59,130 nucleotides of DNA from Bacteroidota bacterium (lineage in GTDB: Bacteria > Bacteroidota > Bacteroidia > Flavobacteriales > Weeksellaceae). The stretch lies in assembly GCA_023460855.1 (NCBI GenBank), contig JAEWOS010000013.1, forward strand, positions 1 to 59,130, written 5' to 3'. Shown in pieces: positions 23,901 to 32,007 of this stretch. Numbering within the stretch: the first letter of the stretch is position 1; each line of letters begins with the position of its first letter. A program made the position numbers and the translations under genes. Below the pieces are notes generated by a model, which was not told where the DNA came from, ran no database searches, and worked only from the letters and a program-made list of their open reading frames with translations.

Positions 23901-25620
23901 TTACGGAATTACCGTTTATCAGGAACAGGTAATGCTGCTCTCTCAGAAACTTGCAAATTTTTCTAAAGGTGAAGCCGATTCGCTGCGGAAAGCTATGGGG
24001 AAAAAGCAAAAAGCAGTGCTCGATAAAATGTACCCGAAATTTATCGCAGGCGGAAAGCAGAATAATCTGGACGAGGAAAAACTCAACAAAATCTGGAAGG
24101 ACTGGGAAGCATTTGCGGAATATGCGTTCAATAAATCGCACTCCACCTGTTATGCGCTTATAGCGTATCATACCGCTTATCTGAAAGCGAATTATCCTGC
24201 AGAATACATGGCGAGTGTCATGAGTAACAACATCAACAATACCAAGCAGATTACCATGTTTATGGAAGACTGTAAAAGTATTGGAGTAGATGTTCTCGGA
24301 CCGGATGTTAACGAAAGTCAGTACAAATTTGCGGTGAACGATAAAGGGCAGATCCGTTTCGGTTTGGGCGCAATAAAAGGCATTGGGGAAGGACCGAGTG
24401 ATGCGATTGTAAATGCGCGAAAAGACGGAAGGTTTAAAAATATTTTCGATTTTTTTGAAAGGATTCCAAACGGACAGATTAACAAGAGGGTGGTGGAGAG
24501 TCTTGTAATTGCAGGTGCTTTTGACGAACTCGATAAATATCACCGTGCGCAGTATTTTGCCGATGATGTTTCCGGAAAAACTACTGTGGAAAGGCTCTTA
24601 AGATATGGTCAGAGTTTTCAGGAAAATAAAAACGAAGTAGAAAATTCGCTGTTTGCAGATTTCGCTGATGAGGTAAAAATAGAGCCGCCAAAAATTGCAC
24701 CTGCTGAAGAATGGCAGAATATGCACCGGCTTAATAAAGAAAAGGAGATTATCGGGTTTTATCTTTCGGCACATCCGCTTGATGAATTCCGGTATCAGTT
24801 TCAGTTTATACAGGGTTCTTTGTCTAAGAAAGAAATTCTGGAGGACAGGAAAGACGATCTGGATATTCCGCAGGAACCCTTGTTGCTGCCGGAAAAAGAT
24901 GATGAAACAGAAGGAGAAGTGATCGATCTGGAAATAACTGCAGACGATGAAATTGTGGAAGAGGAAATAAAGAAAAATGTGGAAGCAAAGGGCGGCTTCA
25001 GTTTTCTTAACCTCGATGAGGTGGATGCTTTCCGGGACCAGAATTTTGGGCCGGAACAGATCCGTCTATTTGAAGAGGCCAAAGATTATAAGGAGAAACA
25101 AAAAATAAACGCGGGCTTCAGGGAACTAATGGTTGCAGGGCTTGTAACGGAATATCAGATTCGCGACGGCAGAACAAGCGGCGAAAAAGTAGCCTTCGTT
25201 ACGCTTGAAGATTACAGCGGAAGTTATACATTCCGGATTGGAGACCGCGATTATCTGCGGCTGCGCGATAAAATTGATTTTCAACGCTTTCTGATATTCA
25301 AAATCAAATTTTCGATCGCTAAAGACGGCCGGGTTTTCGTGAATGTTGTTGATGTTTTCGAACTGAAGGATGCATTTTCAAAATTTGCAAAGAGCATGAC
25401 TGTAGTTATGGAAATTGACGCTTTCCGGCGTGATCAACTGGAGTTTTTCCGCGAAAATGTTGGGAACAGCAAAGGCGAACAGAAAATCAGTTTCCTCGTT
25501 CGCGACCAGTCAGCAAGTCAGAATATTGAATTGTTTTCATCTATTTTTATGATCGACATAAACAATAACCTGATAGATAATTTCATCAAAAAGGGTCGTG
25601 TAAAAATATACCTGAATTAG
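20965..25620 (+). CDS. dnaE: DNA polymerase III alpha subunit fused to a DnaQ-type exonuclease
   Basis: This 1551-residue replicative polymerase carries its own proofreading domain. Residues 1-185 are a DEDDh exonuclease: Asp6-x-Glu8 in FDTETTG, NVEFDYK, and HNAAADVNA as the final H-x-A-x-x-D. A PHP domain starts near 250 (FHNHSIYSALQSS), but the usual TDHG motif reads VDLGN, so one metal-binding His is lost. The polymerase core has GPGRGSAAGSAVAYC and PDIDIDFDDEGRDR with the catalytic Asp residues. Helix-hairpin-helix and OB-fold (GLVTEYQIRDG) regions follow near the C-terminus. The fusion explains why the PHP domain could lose nuclease or metal-binding function. It is the sole DnaE seen here and presumably essential. 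Confidence 0.95.
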   Translation: MYLVFDTETTGLPNNFNAPVSDSNNWPRMVQIAWQLHDENGNLIENQDYIIKPEGYDIPFNASRLHGITTKLAQEEGRDLKEVLTEFNEVLKRAEFGVGQNVEFDYKIVGAEFYRQQIENRLQDLPKADTMLFGTEFCAIPSGKEGKFKSPKLEEIYEKLYGHKFDEAHNAAADVNATAQVFFELLRIGVINSADLNIPEETVRNFRAANPNPIKPFAIVIRRQVEASKKKHTADFGDVPEVELGDYFNFHNHSIYSALQSSTKISDLIAKALKNNFPAVGLVDLGNLMGAFKFVSEVEKWNADARDFNESYDLKKDEEREPDDEKEFQKNKKKFLGQRYDLMPVLGCEFYISDRPEQKQFTKDDPDRRTHVVLLAKNFSGYQNLAKLSSLGYVNGFYFGVPRISREMIAEHKDGLIALTAGTYGDIPNTILEFGEQKGEELFKWWHHTFQDDFYVQLQNHHVDEEDHVNNVLLQFADKYRVNILAQNETFYTEKTDANIQDILFCIKDGEKVTSPVGKGFGKRRGLPSQEYYIKDAEEIKAAFRNFPDAFEGYSDFLAKFESYPLKRDVLLPKFDIPVEFQSAEDAADGGKRGENAYLRHLTYEGAKQKYAEITPEITERLDFELEVIANTGYPGYFLIVQDFCNEARKMGVAVGPGRGSAAGSAVAYCIGITNVDPIEYDLLFERFLNPERVSMPDIDIDFDDEGRDRVIKWVIDKYGKNNVAQIITYSVLGGKSAIKDAGRVLDVSIPDTNNIAKLVPSSPGMNIAKAFAKYDKLPPEDKILADEMKSILENPDDSRFAVLDSAKKMEGAIRNTGIHACGVIITPEDISNLVPITIAAKDADILVSQFDNSVAESAGLLKMDFLGLRTLTIIKDAIKLVKDRHGIEIDPDEIPLDDEKTYQLFQEGKTVGIFQYESPGMQKYMRELKPTVFADLIAMNALYRPGPIKYIPNFINRKHGAEEIVYDLPENEEYLAETYGITVYQEQVMLLSQKLANFSKGEADSLRKAMGKKQKAVLDKMYPKFIAGGKQNNLDEEKLNKIWKDWEAFAEYAFNKSHSTCYALIAYHTAYLKANYPAEYMASVMSNNINNTKQITMFMEDCKSIGVDVLGPDVNESQYKFAVNDKGQIRFGLGAIKGIGEGPSDAIVNARKDGRFKNIFDFFERIPNGQINKRVVESLVIAGAFDELDKYHRAQYFADDVSGKTTVERLLRYGQSFQENKNEVENSLFADFADEVKIEPPKIAPAEEWQNMHRLNKEKEIIGFYLSAHPLDEFRYQFQFIQGSLSKKEILEDRKDDLDIPQEPLLLPEKDDETEGEVIDLEITADDEIVEEEIKKNVEAKGGFSFLNLDEVDAFRDQNFGPEQIRLFEEAKDYKEKQKINAGFRELMVAGLVTEYQIRDGRTSGEKVAFVTLEDYSGSYTFRIGDRDYLRLRDKIDFQRFLIFKIKFSIAKDGRVFVNVVDVFELKDAFSKFAKSMTVVMEIDAFRRDQLEFFRENVGNSKGEQKISFLVRDQSASQNIELFSSIFMIDINNNLIDNFIKKGRVKIYLN

Positions 25621-25654
25621 GGTTGCAGTTAACATAATAAATTCCCCGCTATAA

Positions 25655-25690
25655 AAGGACCGACGGTATATTTCTGTCGGTCTTTTCTTT
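25655..25690 (+). terminator. dnaE terminator
   Basis: GACCGAC and GTCGGTC pair across a short loop and are followed by a T-rich run ending near 25690. Confidence 0.8.
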
Positions 25691-25779
25691 GGTCTGAATT
25701 CGAGAAAATTGAGATTTGAACGGGTGTTTAGAGAAGGGTTACGGTCTACGCAGCTGTCAGATTTTATATTTTTTTTGCC

Positions 25780-25787
25780 TATATTTG
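25780..25787 (+). promoter_or_regulatory. -7 box of the first T9SS cargo gene
   Basis: TATATTTG fits TAnnTTTG and lies 24 bases before the chosen ATG at 25812. It rules out the upstream extension of the open frame as coding. Confidence 0.65.
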
Positions 25788-25811
25788 GGGAGATTCATCA
25801 AAAAACTTTTT

Positions 25812-28658
25812 ATGAAAAACATTTACCAGGGTGTTTCACGGTGGCGTGAAGCACTGAAAAAAATTGGTTTAGGAGCACTGTTTGCTCTGGGAGCTACAAA
25901 TTTAGCAGAAGCGCAGGTCAGTGCTTATTCTTTTGCTCAGAGTAACGGTGTATTTACCGAAATTTCAGGTACTCTATTAGAAGCTGCAACAGCTAACACG
26001 AGTGCCGGCAACTTGAACAGTGAGGTCTATACAGTGGCTTTACCGTTTGCGTACTCGTTCAACGGCGTTACTTATCCCGCAGGAACGAATGTGTATGTAT
26101 CTTCAAACGGTTTCATCACTTTCGGATCCGCACCAACCACAACTCTTACCACCCCGATTTCTTCGACCGCTGCCTATGATGGAGCGGTTTCTGCTTTTGG
26201 GGGGAACCTTGCAACATTCTACAACATAAACGGAAAGTCCGGAGACATGAGATGGACTACGATGGGAACTGCACCAAACAGACAGGTGGTTTTCCAGTGG
26301 ACCAATTTCCGGCCGAACAGCACTACTTCCACAGTTACAGCTTACGGTTTTTCTTTTCAGATCATGCTGCACGAAACCACCAATGTTGTTTCTGTAATGT
26401 ATAATACAGGAGGATATCTGGCCGGAACAGGCGCTATTTCCGGCGGAAGACAGGTCGGTCTGCGCGGAGCTACCTATGATGATTTTAATAACAGACTGAA
26501 TGCTTCATCTGTTAATTTCAATAATTCAACACCGGGAACATCCCGTACAAGCACACAGTATTTTAATACGAGTAATGCAACGCCGGGAATGCCTGATGGC
26601 GGTTTAACTTACAGATGGAGTCCGCCAAGTTGTTTTGCACCGTCCGGAATTTCTGCAACGGCAGTTACTACAACAAGCATTGATCTGAGCTGGACTGCTT
26701 CATCGTCTGCTCCGGCAAACGGATATACGGTTTATTACAGCACAACCAATACAGATCCTACTGCAACCACAGTTCTGGATCCGACGAATTCCTTGAATAC
26801 TACAGCAACAACTGCAACTATTACAGGATTAACGCCGGGGACACTTTATTACTTCTGGGTAAGATCCAACTGTTCTGCAACAGATTTAAGTGACTGGTCT
26901 CAGGTTGCAGATTTCGCAACGAACTGTGTAGCCTTTAATGTGCCGTTTAGCGAAGATTTTGATTCAACACCGGTTGGAACTTCCACAAATAATACAGTGC
27001 CAACCTGCTGGACTTATCTGGAATCACCGGGAATGACCGGATACGGATATACCCGTGCATTTAATCCAGCTTCTACGCCGAACAGTTTCTATATGTACAA
27101 TTCATCCGCTACAACGGGAGATCTGATGATTGTGTCGCCACAAATCACCAACCTTTCCGACGGTTCAAAATGGGTTAAGTTTTCAGCGAGATCAAGTTCA
27201 TCAACTTATCCGATTGAAGTTGGAACGATGAGCAATCCTACAGATGCTTCCACTTTCACGATTATCGGAACTGCAATGCCTCTCACCACCACACATACTG
27301 AATATACGGTTAATATTCCGGCGGGAACAAATCAGCATGTAGCGTTCCGTCATCCACTGGGAGGAACGTACAGAGGAATTTATCTGGATGATATTCTGGT
27401 GCAGAATGTCCCGACATGTTATGAACCGAACAATGTAACTGCAACTACACAGACTTCTGATTCAGGAACACTGACTTGGACAGCGCCTACAAGTGGTGGA
27501 ACACCAGCGGATTACACGATTTATTACAGCACTACAAATACCCCTCCAACTGCAACTACACCTCTGAATCCAACCAATTCAGTAACAGCAGCCGGATTAA
27601 CGGGAACAATCACAGGACTCAGCCCGGCTACAACCTATTATGTTTGGGTACGTGCCAACTGTTCTCTGACAGATTCAAGTATGTGGACGGAAGATCCTGT
27701 CATTTTTGCTACAACCTGTCTGCCTCCGGATGTTACAGCCGCAGGTCAGGTGGTTTGCCCGGGAGCACCAGCAGCGCTTACTGCAACTTCTACAACTGCA
27801 GGTACAGACTTCAACTGGTATGATTCTGCAACAGGAGGTACTTTGCTAGGCACAGGAGCAACGTTTAATACGCCGAATCTTTTTACGACTACAGATTACT
27901 ATGTAACAGCTTCCACAGGAGCTACTGCAACTGTTGGCGCAGCTAGTCCTGGTATTGGTTCCGGTGGTTTTACAAACCTGGAGACTTACAGATTGTTTTT
28001 TACGGTAAATTCGCCGGTAAGCATTTCTACTGTTGATATTTTCCCTAATTCCAGTGCAGTAGGAAACACCATTGAGATCGGCGTTTACACAGCTGCAGGA
28101 ACTTTGGTTCAGTCCGTTCCTCATGTAATTGTTAACGGTGGAAGTACATCTGTACCGGAAACTGTGACGCTGAATATTCCGGTAACTCCTGGAGATTATT
28201 ACATGAAAATGGTAGCCGGATCTTCACAGTCTATCTACAGAAACACAACAGGATCGAACTTCCCTTATACAATACCTGAACTGAGTATTACAGGGCACAG
28301 TTTCAACAATTATCCTCAGTATTACTACTACTTCTACAACTGGACCGTTTCCACGAAATGTGAAAGTGCAAGAACACTGGTTACTGCAACTGTGGACAGC
28401 GCATGTATGTCAACAAACGAAGCGGGTGCTGAAGAACAACTGTCAGTTTATCCTAATCCGTTCACAGATGTTCTGAACATTAAGGATGTGAAAGATGTAG
28501 CATCGGTATCTGTAACCGATATGTCCGGAAGAACCGTGAAGGTGTTTGCAAAAGCAACAGAACAGCTTCAGCTTGGTGAACTGCAATCAGGAATGTATAT
28601 TGTTACTCTGAAAATGAAGGACGGAAGCAGCAAAGCTGTGAAAGCCCTGAAAAAATAA
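25812..28658 (+). CDS. T9SS cargo protein 1 (FN3, adhesin-like, Ig-like, type A sorting domain)
   Basis: The protein of 948 residues begins with a signal peptide ending NLAEAQ. Domains in order are an N-terminal beta domain (about 35-270) shared with the next two genes; a fibronectin type III domain (from about 273, CFAPSGISATAV); a cleaved-adhesin/MAM-like domain (from about 376, VPFSEDFD); a second FN3 (from about 535); a CHU_C-type Ig-like domain (from about 635); a further beta domain; and a type A T9SS sorting domain (from about 876, LSVYPNPFTDVLNI). The sorting domain directs export by the type IX system and attachment at the cell surface. An adhesive role is inference. ATG 25812 was chosen because the upstream frame overlaps the promoter. 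Confidence 0.9.
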   Translation: MKNIYQGVSRWREALKKIGLGALFALGATNLAEAQVSAYSFAQSNGVFTEISGTLLEAATANTSAGNLNSEVYTVALPFAYSFNGVTYPAGTNVYVSSNGFITFGSAPTTTLTTPISSTAAYDGAVSAFGGNLATFYNINGKSGDMRWTTMGTAPNRQVVFQWTNFRPNSTTSTVTAYGFSFQIMLHETTNVVSVMYNTGGYLAGTGAISGGRQVGLRGATYDDFNNRLNASSVNFNNSTPGTSRTSTQYFNTSNATPGMPDGGLTYRWSPPSCFAPSGISATAVTTTSIDLSWTASSSAPANGYTVYYSTTNTDPTATTVLDPTNSLNTTATTATITGLTPGTLYYFWVRSNCSATDLSDWSQVADFATNCVAFNVPFSEDFDSTPVGTSTNNTVPTCWTYLESPGMTGYGYTRAFNPASTPNSFYMYNSSATTGDLMIVSPQITNLSDGSKWVKFSARSSSSTYPIEVGTMSNPTDASTFTIIGTAMPLTTTHTEYTVNIPAGTNQHVAFRHPLGGTYRGIYLDDILVQNVPTCYEPNNVTATTQTSDSGTLTWTAPTSGGTPADYTIYYSTTNTPPTATTPLNPTNSVTAAGLTGTITGLSPATTYYVWVRANCSLTDSSMWTEDPVIFATTCLPPDVTAAGQVVCPGAPAALTATSTTAGTDFNWYDSATGGTLLGTGATFNTPNLFTTTDYYVTASTGATATVGAASPGIGSGGFTNLETYRLFFTVNSPVSISTVDIFPNSSAVGNTIEIGVYTAAGTLVQSVPHVIVNGGSTSVPETVTLNIPVTPGDYYMKMVAGSSQSIYRNTTGSNFPYTIPELSITGHSFNNYPQYYYYFYNWTVSTKCESARTLVTATVDSACMSTNEAGAEEQLSVYPNPFTDVLNIKDVKDVASVSVTDMSGRTVKVFAKATEQLQLGELQSGMYIVTLKMKDGSSKAVKALKK

Positions 28659-28680
28659 TCAGGTACTTTAGATTTTGCAA

Positions 28681-28714
28681 CCGTCCCGGACTTTGGTCCG
28701 GGACGGTTTTTTTT
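28681..28714 (+). terminator. Terminator after cargo gene 1
   Basis: CCGTCCCGGAC pairs exactly with GTCCGGGACGG around the loop TTTG, followed by eight T. The identical hairpin follows cargo gene 2. Confidence 0.92.
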
Positions 28715-28867
28715 CTCCGGAATCATTCCAAATTGAGAAAAGCGGACTGATACAGTTTAAAATGTTGAAGAACTGAAATGAAAATTCGATTTTCGAATTT
28801 GTTAATCATTTAGCAGTCAGGATAATAATACTTTAAAAAAAATACGTATTGCTATTGGTTTTTTTAT

Positions 28868-28875
28868 TAGCTTTG
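28868..28875 (+). promoter_or_regulatory. -7 box of cargo gene 2
   Basis: TAGCTTTG lies 23 bases before the ATG. The surrounding 240-base intergenic stretch is nearly identical to that ahead of cargo gene 3. Confidence 0.68.
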
Positions 28876-28898
28876 AAAAAATTTAATCTAAACAGAAT

Positions 28899-31766
28899 AT
28901 GAAAAAATTCTACAGTAAGCCCTTCAGATGGCAGAAAGGAATTCAGAAAGCCGGCATCACGGCGTTGTTTGTGATGGGCGGCATTGGCGCAGCTAATGCG
29001 CAGGTGTCCACGTACACCTTTGCACAATCGGTTTCTACTTACACCGAAATTACAGGAGGTACTGTACTTGGCACCGCTACAGGAAACACTTCTGCAACGA
29101 ACCTGAACAGCGAAGTTTATGCGGTTACGCTGCCTTTCAGTTTTAATTTTAACGGAAAACTGCATACTTCGATCAATGTATCATCCAACGGTTTTGTTAC
29201 GTTCGGTGCCACCGCTCCTTCAACAACACTTACTACGCCTATTTCTACAACAGTTGCCTATGACGGTGCCGTTGCTGCATTCGGCGGAGACCTTTCATCG
29301 TTTTCTGACTCAGGAATTGCAGGTGAAATCCGCTGGGAAACTGTCGGAACAGCTCCAAACAGAGAAGTGGTTATCCAGTGGTCCAACTTCAGACCGAATA
29401 ACTCAACCTCTACCACCGCGATCTACAGTTTCGGATTCCAGGTCCGGCTGAAAGAGAATAACGATATTCAGACTACCTATAATGCAGGTACTGCAATTGC
29501 GGGAAGCAGCGCTATCTCCGGAACAAGACAGGTTGGTTTGAGAGGAGCTTCGAACAGCGACTTCAACAACAGGTTAAGCAATTCTTCTACGGCTTTTGAT
29601 AATTCCGCTCCTGGAACGACTTCATCAAGCAGCCAGGCTTGGAATACCGTGAATAATCCTCCGGGAATGCCTCCGGTTGGACTTACATATACATGGACTG
29701 CGCCGTCTTGCTTTACAGCGTCTGATCTTGCTTCAACGGCTGTAACAACTACCAGCGGAACCATAACATTTAATGCACCGACACCGGTTCCTGCGAATGG
29801 CTATGATATTTATTACAGTACTTCGCCAACGGACCCTACAGCAACAACTGTTCTGGATGGTACCAATTCTATTACGGCAACGGGAAATACCGCAACAATC
29901 ACCGGATTGACGCCTGGTACACAGTATTATTTCTGGGTACGTGCGAAATGTTCTGGTACAACCAACAGTGAATGGACTTCATCCGGTACCTTTATTACAA
30001 CATGTGTACCTGTAACAGCGCCATACTCCGAGAATTTTGACACTACTCCAACCGGAAGCAGTACCAATAATACGGTTCCGGCATGCTGGACGTATCTGGA
30101 ATCTACAGGATTCACCGGATATGGTTATGTAAATACTACAACTCCTGCGTCTGCACCGAACAACTTTTACATGTATAATTCTTCTGCAACAACGGGAGAT
30201 ATGATGCTGGTTTCACCGCAGACTACCAATCTTACAGATGGTAACAAGAGAGTGAGATTTTCTGCAAGATCTACTTCGACCAATATGACTGTTGAAGTAG
30301 GAACTTTGAGTAATCCAGCGGACCCTACAACCTTTACGATTATCGGTACTCCGGTTTCGGTAACGAGCACGCATACCGAATATATAGTTAATATTCCTGC
30401 AGGCACGAACCAGTATCTGGCATTCAGACATGGTTTAGGAGGAACGTACAGAAATTTATATCTCGATGATATTTTTGTAGAGAATGTACCAACCTGTTAT
30501 GAGCCTAGCAATGTTACTGTTACTGCACATACCAATGCATCAGGTACATTAACGTGGACGCCTCCGACACTTGGTGGAGCACCACAGACTTATACTGTTT
30601 ATTACAGCACTTCAAGTACGCCGCCAACCCCAACTACAGCACTGACTAGTTCAAATTCTGTTACAGTTGCCGGTACCACTGCAACGATTTCGGGTCTTTC
30701 CCCATCCACTTTGTATTATGTTTGGATCCGTTCCAACTGTTCTGCAACAGATTCCAGTGTATGGAGTCAGGCAGCTGTTACTTTTGCAACCGACTGTCTA
30801 CCTCCTTCTGTAACATCGGTTACAGGCCAGACAGTTTGTGTTAATAATCCGGCTACATTAGCTGCGACTTCAGATCCTGGCGCAACACTTACCTGGTATG
30901 ATGCAGCTACAGGCGGTGCAGTTGTGGGAACAGGAACATCTTTCACTACTCCTACCTTAACTGCAACTACTAACTATTATGTTTCAGCTTCTACCGGAAC
31001 AACAGGAACTGTTGGATTGCAGAATGCAGTTTCCACTTCCGGATATACACTTGCGGCAGGATTGTTCTTTGATGCGATTACTCCTTTCACCTTGACAGGC
31101 GTATATGTATATCCGCTTGGAACTGGTGCAGGAACTGTAGAAATTGCGCTGCAGGACGGAAATGTTAATCCTGCAACAACAATACAGACTATTACTGTGA
31201 ACTTAACCGGTTCTTCAACGCCTGTGAAAACATTGGTTCCTTTAAACTGGAACATTGCACCGGGCAATAATTACAAACTGGTGATGCTTAGCAGAAGCGG
31301 TTCAGTAAGCAGCCTGATCAGAGAATCCGGCTCATCATGGGGAACTTATCCGTTAAGTCTTCCGGGTGTTGTTAATATTACCAATGGTAACTGCTGTAGC
31401 GGGAATACAACTTCCACATCGTATTACTATTTCTACGACTGGCAAATTGCTACTCTTTGCGAAAGCCCAAGAACTGCGGTAACAGCTACAGTTAATACAG
31501 ATCCTAGCTGTTCAATGGGAACTGTGGAAACCGGTGCTGAAGCAGCGCTATCCATTTATCCGAATCCATTTACGGACGTACTGAACATTGCAGATGTAAA
31601 AGATGTTGCTTCTGTAACGGTTACAGATATGGCAGGACGCACAGTAAAAGTTTTTGGGAAAGCACAGGAACAGCTTCACCTTGGTGAACTGCAATCAGGA
31701 ATGTATATTGTTACTCTGAAAATGAAGGACGGAAGCAGCAAAGCTGTGAAAGCCCTGAAGAAGTAA
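28899..31766 (+). CDS. T9SS cargo protein 2 (FN3, adhesin-like, Ig-like, type A sorting domain)
   Basis: The 955-residue paralogue of cargo 1 has the same domain order. The signal region (MKKFYSKPFRWQKGIQKAG, cleaved near NAQ) is identical to that of cargo 3. The shared N-terminal beta domain follows, then FN3 from about 270, cleaved-adhesin/MAM-like domain from about 374 (APYSENFD), second FN3 from about 532, Ig-like domain from about 632 and type A sorting domain from about 883 (LSIYPNPF). The last 90 or so bases of the gene and the downstream terminator are nearly identical to those of cargo 1, while the central domains have diverged. It should be displayed on or released from the surface by T9SS. 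Confidence 0.9.
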   Translation: MKKFYSKPFRWQKGIQKAGITALFVMGGIGAANAQVSTYTFAQSVSTYTEITGGTVLGTATGNTSATNLNSEVYAVTLPFSFNFNGKLHTSINVSSNGFVTFGATAPSTTLTTPISTTVAYDGAVAAFGGDLSSFSDSGIAGEIRWETVGTAPNREVVIQWSNFRPNNSTSTTAIYSFGFQVRLKENNDIQTTYNAGTAIAGSSAISGTRQVGLRGASNSDFNNRLSNSSTAFDNSAPGTTSSSSQAWNTVNNPPGMPPVGLTYTWTAPSCFTASDLASTAVTTTSGTITFNAPTPVPANGYDIYYSTSPTDPTATTVLDGTNSITATGNTATITGLTPGTQYYFWVRAKCSGTTNSEWTSSGTFITTCVPVTAPYSENFDTTPTGSSTNNTVPACWTYLESTGFTGYGYVNTTTPASAPNNFYMYNSSATTGDMMLVSPQTTNLTDGNKRVRFSARSTSTNMTVEVGTLSNPADPTTFTIIGTPVSVTSTHTEYIVNIPAGTNQYLAFRHGLGGTYRNLYLDDIFVENVPTCYEPSNVTVTAHTNASGTLTWTPPTLGGAPQTYTVYYSTSSTPPTPTTALTSSNSVTVAGTTATISGLSPSTLYYVWIRSNCSATDSSVWSQAAVTFATDCLPPSVTSVTGQTVCVNNPATLAATSDPGATLTWYDAATGGAVVGTGTSFTTPTLTATTNYYVSASTGTTGTVGLQNAVSTSGYTLAAGLFFDAITPFTLTGVYVYPLGTGAGTVEIALQDGNVNPATTIQTITVNLTGSSTPVKTLVPLNWNIAPGNNYKLVMLSRSGSVSSLIRESGSSWGTYPLSLPGVVNITNGNCCSGNTTSTSYYYFYDWQIATLCESPRTAVTATVNTDPSCSMGTVETGAEAALSIYPNPFTDVLNIADVKDVASVTVTDMAGRTVKVFGKAQEQLHLGELQSGMYIVTLKMKDGSSKAVKALKK

Positions 31767-31788
31767 TCAGGTACTTTAGATTTTGCAA

Positions 31789-31822
31789 CCGTCCCGGACT
31801 TTGGTCCGGGACGGTTTTTTTT
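31789..31822 (+). terminator. Terminator after cargo gene 2
   Basis: This is the same 11-bp perfect stem and TTTG loop as at 28681, with the same T run. Confidence 0.92.
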
Positions 31823-31976
31823 CTCCGGAATCATTCCAAATGAAGAAAAGCGGACTGATACAGTTCAAAATGTTGAAGAACTGTAATGAAAATTCAATTT
31901 TCGAATTTGCTAATCATTTAGCAGTCAGGATAATAATGCTTTAAAAAAATTACGTATTACTTATTGGTTTTTTTAT

Positions 31977-31984
31977 TAGCTTTG
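31977..31984 (+). promoter_or_regulatory. -7 box of cargo gene 3
   Basis: TAGCTTTG lies 23 bases before the ATG, in the same context as for cargo gene 2. Confidence 0.68.
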
Positions 31985-32007
31985 AAAAAAATTAATTTAA
32001 ACAGAAT

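Noticed and set aside
23677..24543. Long minus-strand open frame of 288 codons
   Set aside because: It lies wholly inside dnaE in antisense and its product resembles no protein family.
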